The notes under the pieces were generated by a model, which did not search any database, was not told the origin of the DNA, and saw only the letters and a program-made list of their open reading frames with translations. Source: Fuerstiella sp. (GTDB lineage: Bacteria; Planctomycetota; Planctomycetia; Planctomycetales; Planctomycetaceae). From it: DNA of 41,045 bases. A program made the position numbers and the translations under genes. Positions 11,342-18,878 of this stretch are shown piece after piece; position 1 is the first letter of the stretch; each line of letters starts with the position of its first letter. The stretch is from positions 1 through 41,045 of the forward strand of contig JAPYTO010000031.1 in assembly GCA_029941865.1 (NCBI GenBank), in the 5' to 3' direction.

Positions 11342-13675
11342 TCAACCAGCAATTTTCCTGACGCCCTTGACCGCCTTCTGAACCAGATTGGCGACCAGAG
11401 TTCCTTCCAGATCGTCCGGCGACAGCGGATAGCCAAAATGCTCGCACCCCGCCCTGAGCTCCTGCAGGATTTTGTCTTTTTCCGGCGACCGCCGAAAAGC
11501 CTGCTTCACAAAATAGTAGTTGCTGTTTGGAGAAGGTTGCGGAATCTTCACCGCCTCCTCAAAACGACGCCCTGGATTGATGCCGAGTCCCCGGCAGATC
11601 TCCGAGATCTCCTCCCTTGGGGACTCAACGATCCGTTCATACTGTGCGACAACCCATCCCTGGTCCCGGAACTGAAAATAAGCATCCATGGCATCGTGCC
11701 AGCCAACGGCGGCCTGCAGAAGCAAACTGCCATTTTGCCCTTCCAATCGCGGAGTCCGCAGCACAAAGCTATCCCGACCGTTCCTGATCATCGATTGTAA
11801 TGTCGCCCACGGGCTTCGTGCACAGTAGACGAATTGTGCATCCGGAAAAACACAACGAATCAGGTCCGGGTACAGAATGTGAGATGGATTCTTGATTACG
11901 ATTCGTCGACCGTCTGCCACCTCCAGATACCGTTGACGAATTCTGTCAATCGAATCCGCGTTGCTCAGCGGCACGTCAACACGTGGCCGCTGGCGCACGG
12001 AGTTCCATGCCTGGTAATCAAAGTGCTCCCACCAAAGCCGGTGATCTTCCACACCGGATTGGTCTTCTGGAATGTCAGAATGCTTGTCCTGATGCTCCGT
12101 AATCAAACAGAAATCATCAAGCAGATTTGCAAACACCCGCCCCATCATCAGGCTTCCGCTTCGAGGACAGCCGGTAATAATTATGGGCGACATGTTCGCA
12201 CGGTTCTTTTTCTCAGTGGGTTGACTCAATGAAGCGCCATTTCGCGATCCCTGGTTCACTGACACGCGCGTTAAGGCAGATTTAGATGTGGTCGACAACA
12301 GACGCTGAGAAACTCTCTGTAGCGCGAACGTCGCAAGCTTATTGATTTCCTTGGCAGACTTTGCGAACAGAACGCCTCTCCGTCGCACCCCAACAAGCTT
12401 CAGATTTCGACGAGCGCCGTGCCTGAGATAACGAAGACTGTCGTAATCGTTCAACTCGTAGTTCGCAAAACGAGCTGCCGCTTCGGCGGATTGGGGCTGC
12501 AGGTCCGTCTGCAGGAGGTTAAGGAATTCTGCCGTATTCTGTGGAGTGTACGAAATGCCCAGGTGATCAAAGTATGACGGCCCAAGTTCAATAACCGGCT
12601 TACCTGTCCAACAGGCCTCGATCGCGATTGTGGATGCGAATGTTACAACCACGTCGCTCCATTCCATTAGCTGATAACTGTCAACATCGTCCTCAGGATA
12701 GAAAAGTTGCAGGTTGTCGAGTTGCAGCGACTGATACGGTCCAATGACATCACCAACAATGCTGGACTGATTCGGATGAAACCTGACGGTGAAGAAATGG
12801 TCCGGGAACCGTTGGCACGCCTCTCGAATGACAGAGACGTTGTTTCTGAAAGGAGATCGCCAGGATGGCCCGAGCGACTCACACTCGTCCTGACTGCTCA
12901 GAAAGAAGGTCACCTTCCTGCGATATTGCTCCGCATTCCGGGAAGGCTCAAACCGCTTGTGTGCTGCGGCATATTTATTGAACGACCGGTCGCGACGAGA
13001 CGCAAAATACTCGGCAGCCACTTCCCTGTCAGCAATGTTCCGTCGAATTCTTTCCTGCACAGCAATACGATCATGGGGCGTATACCCCGGAAACAACATT
13101 GGCCTGCCGTAGGCATTAAAATCCAGAGTATTGAATCCTGCCCCGGACGCATTCGCCGCCATGATGCCCACTTTTGCACAGGAGAACCTGCCGTTGAGCA
13201 CCTCAACACGACTGACTTCATTTCGCTTCATCAGCTGCATGAACGCACGCAACAGCGACGCCGCTGCCGCGAAGTAGCGTCGTTTTACATCACGAAGTTC
13301 GGGCACACGATTCAGGTCTGCAGTCATGACGCGAAGGTGCGTGACCAGACAACTCTGAACGCCCAACGCGATTTCGGACGCATCTTCATACGTCAGTCGC
13401 TCGCTCTCTGATTCGTCATTCTCGCCTGTCGGTTCGGCCCCGAGTTCAACGAACGGCAGCCCGCTGGCCTTCGCAGTGAGGCGACTACTCATGCGGCACC
13501 CGGTACAAACCAATCGGCTGCCGGCTAGATTATTACTACAGGTGCCGGCTTTCAGGGCGCAGTAGGCCAGAATGACATCTTCGCCGTCCTCCTGCACTTC
13601 TTTCGCGCGCGCAATCATCATGTAAAATGACCGCTTGCGCATCGGGGGCGGAAGATAGACAACCACAGAGGACAT
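11342..13675 (-). CDS. Fusion of capsule-type transferase and PAPS-dependent sulfotransferase
   Basis: The 777-residue product joins two enzymes. Residues 1 to about 440 are paralogous to the neighbouring 479-residue transferase, sharing the C-x6-C-x10-C-x2-C motif (Cys39, 46, 57, 60), TVRFHPNQSS, EWSDVVVTFASTIAIEACW and GKPVIELGPSYFDHLG. After a low-complexity Ser/Arg/Asn-rich linker (about 455-495) comes a sulfotransferase domain: the PAPS 5'-phosphate loop TGCPRSGSLMMG at 501-512, VIKNPSH near 593-599, and the 3'-phosphate motif CARSPWATLQSM near 618-629. A protein that both transfers a glycan unit and sulfates it is the simplest reading. It starts 40 nt after the amidotransferase stop, so it probably belongs to the HisF-HisH-amidotransferase transcript. 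Both domains look intact. Confidence 0.82.
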   Translation of the reverse strand: MSSVVVYLPPPMRKRSFYMMIARAKEVQEDGEDVILAYCALKAGTCSNNLAGSRLVCTGCRMSSRLTAKASGLPFVELGAEPTGENDESESERLTYEDASEIALGVQSCLVTHLRVMTADLNRVPELRDVKRRYFAAAASLLRAFMQLMKRNEVSRVEVLNGRFSCAKVGIMAANASGAGFNTLDFNAYGRPMLFPGYTPHDRIAVQERIRRNIADREVAAEYFASRRDRSFNKYAAAHKRFEPSRNAEQYRRKVTFFLSSQDECESLGPSWRSPFRNNVSVIREACQRFPDHFFTVRFHPNQSSIVGDVIGPYQSLQLDNLQLFYPEDDVDSYQLMEWSDVVVTFASTIAIEACWTGKPVIELGPSYFDHLGISYTPQNTAEFLNLLQTDLQPQSAEAAARFANYELNDYDSLRYLRHGARRNLKLVGVRRRGVLFAKSAKEINKLATFALQRVSQRLLSTTSKSALTRVSVNQGSRNGASLSQPTEKKNRANMSPIIITGCPRSGSLMMGRVFANLLDDFCLITEHQDKHSDIPEDQSGVEDHRLWWEHFDYQAWNSVRQRPRVDVPLSNADSIDRIRQRYLEVADGRRIVIKNPSHILYPDLIRCVFPDAQFVYCARSPWATLQSMIRNGRDSFVLRTPRLEGQNGSLLLQAAVGWHDAMDAYFQFRDQGWVVAQYERIVESPREEISEICRGLGINPGRRFEEAVKIPQPSPNSNYYFVKQAFRRSPEKDKILQELRAGCEHFGYPLSPDDLEGTLVANLVQKAVKGVRKIAG

Positions 13676-13715
13676 GATTGAAGACTTAGAAGAAATTCAC
13701 CTGACCGGACCCATA

Positions 13716-14972
13716 TCAAGCAGCATCGCGCTGAGCCTGCTCAGCGTCATCCAGTCCCTGACCGGAGATGGTGTGACGCAGCTTTGGTTCTCCGCTGGCG
13801 TCACGGCCCCAGAGATGAGGAGATCTGAACTTATCCGCCAACTTATGGAAGTGTTCCGGTTCCATCCCGATGTACTTCATCACGTCGTCAAAATACCGGT
13901 CGGGGAATTCACCGTCGAAGCGATTAACCAGGGCAACACCTTCTTCCCGAGTGATATGCCCGTTACGAATTTCCTGGGAAGCGTCGTAGGTCGCTCGACC
14001 GATGCCAAACTTGATGAACGTGGTGTAGTAGTGCAGGTCATCGATCTTGTCATCAATACTGTTGTATTTGCTGTACGTCCCCTGAGTTCGAAATGGTCGC
14101 GCCTTGAATCCACAATTGTCCACGGCGTAGTAATAAACTTCCTGCGGCGTCCACTTCAGATAGTATCCGAGATAGTGGACCTTGACATCAGTCTGACTCA
14201 ATTGTTCGTCCTGCGCTGGCAGGAAACACATCAGATCGCTGAGCGAGACACCATAGCTGTCGATGAGCTCGGCAAGTGAAACTCCACCCAGATAGATTTC
14301 ATCCAGGTTGTTAAACGTGTGATACGAATTGTCCCGCAGACTTGTGGTCGTATCCGCAATCGGATTGCCGTATTCCGCTTCATTTTCTCCGTAGAACACC
14401 AACGGTATTCCCAGACGTGCCGCCAGTTTCGGACCGATGTTCTTCTGGCCCAGCATGAACGTCTGGAACGGATGAAACAGGTTTTCAATGGAGAGTTTGG
14501 TCAACAGGTTCATCACACGACCGTTGCGTGTGAAGGAAATGTTGTCGAAGCCGCCAACGTCAATCCAGTTCTTCCAGTTCTGGTAACCATACTCAGTGTA
14601 GAGGATCGGTGGCCAGGTGATGGTCAACGGGTTCATCCCGTACTTATACTTCAACACGTGCGACTGATAGGCACTGTCCTTACCACCACTGCCGGGAACG
14701 ATGCAGTCGTAGCTGCCATCTTTGCTGCGGTACTGGTCAAGAAGACTGACCAGTTCCTGCTCTCTCTCCTCCCAGTTGAGTTTTTCTTTCTGTTCTGCAA
14801 AACGACAGGCATCGCAGACACCTTCTTCGTCAAATGCAATCGTCGTCTTTTTCGAGCTAATAGTATGCTTGAATTCGACGGCTGACGCGGGCCGCTGATT
14901 TGACATCACACATTGGCTACAAAACCTGACTTCTGTTGGCAAGCCGTAGTACGCCTCAAGACTAACTGACAT
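13716..14972 (-). CDS. N-acetyl sugar amidotransferase (WbpG/PseA/WbuX family)
   Basis: This ATP-dependent PP-loop enzyme converts an N-acetyl group on a sugar to an acetamidino group, using ammonia supplied by the HisH/HisF-like pair encoded just upstream. The N terminus has paired cysteines (FCSQC at about 17-21 and CDAC at 53-56), probably a zinc site, and the pyrophosphatase loop GSGGKDSAYQSH starts at residue 94. FYGENEAEYGNPIAD is another family stretch. The ATG at 14972 is preceded by AAAGGA at a good distance; a GTG at 14993 would add seven residues. Homologues act on Pseudomonas O-antigen sugars (WbpG with HisH2/HisF2), on pseudaminic acid (PseA), and in the Legionella legionaminic acid locus. 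The divergent legionaminic acid operon makes that sugar the likely substrate here. Confidence 0.92.
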   Translation of the reverse strand: MSVSLEAYYGLPTEVRFCSQCVMSNQRPASAVEFKHTISSKKTTIAFDEEGVCDACRFAEQKEKLNWEEREQELVSLLDQYRSKDGSYDCIVPGSGGKDSAYQSHVLKYKYGMNPLTITWPPILYTEYGYQNWKNWIDVGGFDNISFTRNGRVMNLLTKLSIENLFHPFQTFMLGQKNIGPKLAARLGIPLVFYGENEAEYGNPIADTTTSLRDNSYHTFNNLDEIYLGGVSLAELIDSYGVSLSDLMCFLPAQDEQLSQTDVKVHYLGYYLKWTPQEVYYYAVDNCGFKARPFRTQGTYSKYNSIDDKIDDLHYYTTFIKFGIGRATYDASQEIRNGHITREEGVALVNRFDGEFPDRYFDDVMKYIGMEPEHFHKLADKFRSPHLWGRDASGEPKLRHTISGQGLDDAEQAQRDAA

Positions 14973-15011
14973 CCGAGAATCCTTTCTCAACACCGTTCGA
15001 CGGTTCTGATA

Positions 15012-15659
15012 CTAAATCGACCGCGCCCAGTTTTCGTATATTTTCAGTCCAACGGGACCGCTCTTTTCGGGGTGAAACTGCACCCCAAGGATATGGTCTC
15101 GCTGCGTGGCACAGCAATAGCACAAATCCCCGTAGGTTGTGGTCAACAGTAAATCGGCCGTATCTGCCGGAGCAGCATAGAACGAGTGCACAAAATACAT
15201 GTAGGCACCGTCTGGAATTCCCTGCATGATCTCGCGATTCGGCACGCCTTCTGCAATCCACGCCTGATTCCACCCGACGTTGGGCACACGCAGCCTTCGA
15301 TTGCCATCGACCTGATCGGGAATTCGCCGAATCGTGCCTGGTAACAGACCCAGCCCGGTGTGTGTGCCGAACTCTTCACTTTCCTGAAACAACAACTGCA
15401 TTCCCAGACAGATCCCCATCAGGGGCTTGCCAGCCGTGACGGCGTCGCAGAGCGGACCAACCAGATTCAGGTTCCGGAGACTGTCCATTGCATTTCCGAA
15501 CGCTCCCACGCCCGGCAAAATAATACCATCAGCCCTGTCGATTTCCTCCGGTGCCGCTGACACAATGGGAGTCATGCTGGCGCGCTCGCATGCCTGCCGA
15601 ATGCTGAAAATGTTGCCGAGACCGTAATCGATGATCTGAATTCTTGGGGCGACGCTCAC
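15012..15659 (-). CDS. hisH2-like: HisH-type glutamine amidotransferase subunit for sugar amidination
   Basis: This class I glutaminase would release ammonia from glutamine and pass it through the HisF-like barrel to the sugar amidotransferase. Visible features are IIDYGLGNIFSI near the N terminus, the nucleophile loop GICLGMQLLF with the cysteine at about residue 84, and GVQFHPEKSGPVG giving the catalytic His and Glu. At 215 residues it is full length for HisH. I set the start at the GTG at 15659 because GGAGGT lies 6 nt upstream and the GTG overlaps the hisF-like stop (GTGA). No other his genes are nearby and an N-acetyl-sugar amidotransferase follows, so a role in glycan modification is far more likely than histidine synthesis. 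Confidence 0.92.
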   Translation of the reverse strand: MSVAPRIQIIDYGLGNIFSIRQACERASMTPIVSAAPEEIDRADGIILPGVGAFGNAMDSLRNLNLVGPLCDAVTAGKPLMGICLGMQLLFQESEEFGTHTGLGLLPGTIRRIPDQVDGNRRLRVPNVGWNQAWIAEGVPNREIMQGIPDGAYMYFVHSFYAAPADTADLLLTTTYGDLCYCCATQRDHILGVQFHPEKSGPVGLKIYENWARSI

Positions 15660-16516
15660 GCTGTCACCTCCATCCTGCACGGCACTCCGTTCGCCAGCAA
15701 ATGCTGTTTTAGTGCAGCAATCCCGGCGGCATCGACTCTGGCAACGCCTTTACCGCTTCTCAGGAATTCCGTATTCCCTTCAGATGAGTCTTCATTGGAG
15801 AACACGAGGGATCGAATAGCGTCGTAGTGCAGAACACTGGCCACCGCCACGGCGGCCACACCCGTTTTCCTGATCACCTCCGCAACGTCGTCAGGGCAAC
15901 CTGCTCCCCCATGAGCAATCACCGGAATGGAAACAGCGTCGGCAATATTCTTTGTCAATTCGTGATCATAACCATCGCCGGTGCCGTCCCGATCCACGGA
16001 CGTCGCCAGAATCTCTCCCGCACCAAGCTTTTCCGCGGTTCGCGCCCATTCGATCGCATCGACTCCCGTATGCTCACGGCCGTTGTCCGTGTACGCCAGA
16101 TACGTTCCCTCAGGCTGACGAATGCTTTCAATGGCCACAACAATGGTGGAAGAACCAAATCGCAGAGCTGCCTGGCTGATCAGATCGGGGTTGCGAATGG
16201 CCGCAGTGTTGATGGAAACCTTATCCGCCCCGGCGGCAAGGACCGCAGAAATGTCATCAAGTGTCCTCAGTCCACCACCAACAGTCAGCGGAATGAAAGT
16301 ATCCTTCGCAGTCCGCGAAATAAACTCCTTCAGACTGTTTCGTTCGAACAGGCTGGCAACGACATCCTGATAGATCAGCTCGTCCGCACCGGATTCGTAG
16401 TAATATTTCGCGAAGTCCTCAGGACTTCCCATCACGCGCAGACCCTCAAGATGAATTCCTTTCACCAGATTCGGGCCTTTGATATCAAGCCGCGGAATGA
16501 CGCGTACAGTGCTCAT
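15656..16516 (-). CDS. hisF2-like: HisF-type cyclase-like subunit for sugar amidination
   Basis: The 286-residue product is a HisF-family (beta-alpha)8 barrel. It starts RVIPRLDIKGPNLVKGI, carries IPLTVGGGLRTLDDI, and retains the Asp of TSVDRDGTGDGYD, followed by IPVIAHGGAGCPDDV. It would receive ammonia from the HisH-like glutaminase and hand it to the neighbouring N-acetyl sugar amidotransferase. It is longer than classical HisF (about 255 residues), as is common in the WbuZ/HisF2 branch of O-antigen loci. The ATG at 16516 is preceded by AAGAG at a suitable distance; a TTG at 16576 would add 20 residues with no family similarity. It is the first gene of the minus-strand transcript and faces the legionaminic acid operon across an 811-base gap. 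Confidence 0.92.
   Translation of the reverse strand: MSTVRVIPRLDIKGPNLVKGIHLEGLRVMGSPEDFAKYYYESGADELIYQDVVASLFERNSLKEFISRTAKDTFIPLTVGGGLRTLDDISAVLAAGADKVSINTAAIRNPDLISQAALRFGSSTIVVAIESIRQPEGTYLAYTDNGREHTGVDAIEWARTAEKLGAGEILATSVDRDGTGDGYDHELTKNIADAVSIPVIAHGGAGCPDDVAEVIRKTGVAAVAVASVLHYDAIRSLVFSNEDSSEGNTEFLRSGKGVARVDAAGIAALKQHLLANGVPCRMEVTA
15666..15671 (-). promoter_or_regulatory. Ribosome binding site for the HisH-like gene, inside the HisF-like gene
   Basis: GGAGGT on the minus strand lies 6 nt before the GTG at 15659. The GTG shares bases with the TGA stop of the HisF-like gene, a classic arrangement for translational coupling that should keep the two subunits near equal amounts. Confidence 0.75.
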
Positions 16517-17327
16517 CGTAAACTCTTGATTGAGGTTTCCTGTCGAAGTGCAGTCGCGATTGCTCGGGTAACACAAGTCATGGCCGTTCCGCGACTATTC
16601 TTCCAGCAGTTTGGCACGTGAATACTGCGTCTTCGACACAGTGAATCCGGAACTCTGACCAATCCGTGTTCAAGATCAAGCCCATTATCAGACTTCGAAG
16701 ACGCATTGCGTAAGTACAGAAATTAGCGGTTGTATCGGCCACAGCACTATCGACAGTCGACCGGAGATACGTGCAAACGCCGAAAAACACTGCAAAGCAC
16801 GAATTCCCAACTGATGGCCCGACAGTGTCGGGGGGCCTGTCGCCCGGCCAAGGCGCCCAATGACGTCTCGTTCGTCTCCCCGAGGCTTCTGCCGCATCAC
16901 GAACCAGCGTGATGGTTTTTTGCTCGGGCGTGTGCGGCAAGGCCGTCCTGCGATCGCACCACAATGCTCTTGTCGCAATCAACGGTATTCTGTTAGTACG
17001 CGTGGTGCTTGCGCCGCATGAACAAAGTCATTTAGCGCAGCGTGGCAGGACTTATCTGGAGATCATCACGGACGGGGACTTCAGACTGGAAAAAGGGAAA
17101 ACACAGGCACTGAGCCCCACATCGAGGGCCTGTCCGGCAATTCGTTCATCGATCGAATGGTGTGCATTCAGCAAAGCACATGAAGTTCCACTGCTGCGTC
17201 CGGACGATGAGTGACCGAACCTCGGAGGATAGGTTGGTTTTGCAGGCTTTACTTACGTTTTTCACTTATGGAATCCATTCAGGAGGTGCTCTCGTTCGCA
17301 CGCGGCAAGCGGTCGTGAACTGAGCAA
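16517..17327. other. Divergent intergenic region between the amidination and legionaminic acid operons
   Basis: These 811 bases separate two operons transcribed away from each other, so both promoters should lie here. Open frames of 134 codons (minus, 16578-16982) and 101 codons (plus, 16909-17214) occur but have no recognisable motif, odd composition and no clear ribosome site. The most regular structure I see is a palindrome at 16818-16832, listed separately. I could not assign promoter boxes with confidence. Confidence 0.5.
16818..16832. promoter_or_regulatory. Palindrome in the divergent region, possible operator
   Basis: CCCGACA-G-TGTCGGG is a perfect inverted repeat with 7-base arms around one central base. 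It is flanked by a further GGCC pair (16816-16819 and 16834-16837). With such a short centre it suits a dimeric DNA-binding protein better than an RNA hairpin. No regulator gene is nearby to pair it with, and chance occurrence in GC-rich DNA is possible. Confidence 0.3.
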
Positions 17328-18086
17328 ATGGGATTTTCAATGGTCGATAAGTCCACAACCACGTCACACAAACCTGGAATTCGGGCCACCCTGATTCCGT
17401 GCCTGCCGATCATAAAAGGGACACTTGCAGGCACGTGGTGGTCCCCCGCCAGCGGTGGCAAGATCGCCCGCGTATTTCTGGGTAGCTACGAACATGAGCA
17501 AACCCGTCTCATGGCGAATTCCTTCCGCCAGAACAGCGTTTTCTTCGACGTGGGTGCTCACCACGGGTATTACTCGCTGATCGCGTCGCGTGTGTCTGGC
17601 GGTGGCGCCAGGATCGTGGCGTTTGAACCAGACCAGGAAAACATCGCGTTTCTGCGCAAACATGTTCGGGCAAATGGTCTTGATCAGGTCGAGATCGTTG
17701 AATCGGCCGTTGGCGCAGAAGCTGGAACTGTGGGATTCTCGAAGGGCACGGGCACCGGGACGGGACATATTGCGGAAAACGGCGACGTGCAGGTTCCACT
17801 GGTGACACTGGATGACGAAGTTCGCCGTCGAAATCTCTGCCCGACACACATCAAGATCGATGTTGAGGGCGCGGAAGTCGACGTCCTCACCGGAGCACAG
17901 GACACACTGCAAAAGCATCGTCCAGTGCTCTTTCTTTCAACCCACGGTGACAGAGCTCATGCGGATTGCTGTCGCATGCTGGCGTCAATGGACTACCGGC
18001 TGGAACCGATTCTGGGGGATAGTGTCGAAACAACGACCGAGATTTTCTGCGTTCCCGCGGAGCAACAGTTAGAAATCGCCGCCTGA
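17328..18086 (+). CDS. FkbM family S-adenosylmethionine methyltransferase
   Basis: This is a predicted SAM-dependent methyltransferase of the FkbM type, a family that often O-methylates sugars in polysaccharide loci. The SAM-binding glycine motif is FFDVGAHHGYYSLIASR (about residues 72-88), followed by IVAFEPDQENIAFLRKHV, and the family block HIKIDVEGAEVDVLTGA lies near 178-194. A short Gly-Thr repeat (GTGTGTG) sits in the middle of the domain. At 252 residues it is a full single domain. A second in-frame ATG at 17340 could be the true start. It precedes LegF by 18 nt and heads the plus-strand operon, so the methyl acceptor is plausibly the nonulosonic acid or the glycan carrying it; this is inference from position only. 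Confidence 0.88.
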   Translation: MGFSMVDKSTTTSHKPGIRATLIPCLPIIKGTLAGTWWSPASGGKIARVFLGSYEHEQTRLMANSFRQNSVFFDVGAHHGYYSLIASRVSGGGARIVAFEPDQENIAFLRKHVRANGLDQVEIVESAVGAEAGTVGFSKGTGTGTGHIAENGDVQVPLVTLDDEVRRRNLCPTHIKIDVEGAEVDVLTGAQDTLQKHRPVLFLSTHGDRAHADCCRMLASMDYRLEPILGDSVETTTEIFCVPAEQQLEIAA

Positions 18087-18104
18087 CGCCTTCGAAAAAC
18101 TGAC

Positions 18105-18827
18105 ATGGTCAACACACTTGGATTTGTATTTGCTCGAGGCGGGTCGAAGGGGATTCCGAACAAGAATCTCCGTTTGCTGGGAGGCAAACCTCTGATCGCC
18201 CACGCCATCGATGCGGCACTGGAATGCCGGAGCCTTGACCGGGTTATCGTATCCACCGACAGTCCTGAGATCGCCAACGTGTCTCGCATGTATGGCGCCG
18301 AAGTGCCCTTTATGCGACCGGCGGAACTGGCCACGGATACAGTCATGGAAAGACTTGCCTGGCGACACGCCATTGAGCAGATGGAAGAACTCGAAGGCCA
18401 CCGGGTTGATATCTTCGTCAGCGTGCCACCGACGTGCCCGCTGCGGTCGCCTGACGACATCGACCGTGCCGTCGAAGCCCTGCTGGCCAGTGACGGAGAC
18501 ATCGTGCTGTCGGCAACGGAATCAAAGTGCAATCCGTATTTCAACATGATCACGATCGGCCCAGAAGGTACGGCGGAACTTGCTTCGAAGCCGGATGATC
18601 GAATTACCCGACGTCAGGACGCACCGATCGTCTATGAACTCACGGCTGTCGCGTACGCCGCCAGACGAGACTCAATTTTCGATTACGATTCCATTTTTGA
18701 CAGTGACGCCCGCGCCATCGAAGTCCCGGAGGAAAGGGCTGTTGATATCGATACGAACTTCGACCTGAAGCTGGCAGAGTTCCTTTACGCTCAGCAATCC
18801 GAACAACGCAACATGAAAGCGGCATAA
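18105..18827 (+). CDS. legF: CMP-nonulosonate cytidylyltransferase (LegF/NeuA family)
   Basis: This enzyme activates a nonulosonic acid with CTP to give the CMP-sugar donor, the last step of the pathway. The N terminus carries the family nucleotide-binding signature FARGGSKGIPNKNLRLLGGK. RVIVSTDSPEIANVSRMYGA and VSVPPTCPLRSPDDI follow, all standard for NeuA/LegF/PseF proteins. At 240 residues it has the single catalytic domain without a C-terminal esterase domain. Because LegB, LegC and LegH are encoded downstream, CMP-legionaminic acid is a better product guess than CMP-Neu5Ac. The gap to the next gene is about 50 nt. Confidence 0.93.
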   Translation: MVNTLGFVFARGGSKGIPNKNLRLLGGKPLIAHAIDAALECRSLDRVIVSTDSPEIANVSRMYGAEVPFMRPAELATDTVMERLAWRHAIEQMEELEGHRVDIFVSVPPTCPLRSPDDIDRAVEALLASDGDIVLSATESKCNPYFNMITIGPEGTAELASKPDDRITRRQDAPIVYELTAVAYAARRDSIFDYDSIFDSDARAIEVPEERAVDIDTNFDLKLAEFLYAQQSEQRNMKAA

Positions 18828-18878
18828 GAATTCAAACTGCGTGAACCTGTGGTCGTGTTGTTATCAAGGAAGTTCTCA

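Noticed and set aside
12707-13411. 234-codon open frame on the plus strand
   Set aside because: It is antisense to the N-terminal half of the transferase-sulfotransferase fusion, whose paralogy with the neighbouring gene shows which strand is coding.
15012-16516. Histidine biosynthesis genes hisH and hisF
   Set aside because: No other his genes are nearby, and an N-acetyl sugar amidotransferase follows directly. This matches the known HisH2/HisF2 glycan-amidination arrangement.
16578-17214. Two open frames in the divergent gap (134 codons minus, 101 codons plus)
   Set aside because: They overlap each other, show no protein-like motifs and lack convincing ribosome sites. The gap is better explained as regulatory DNA.
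17735-17766. Gly-Thr repeat in the FkbM methyltransferase as a functional repeat
   Set aside because: It is only a few units long and lies in a variable loop between conserved blocks; ordinary sequence drift explains it.
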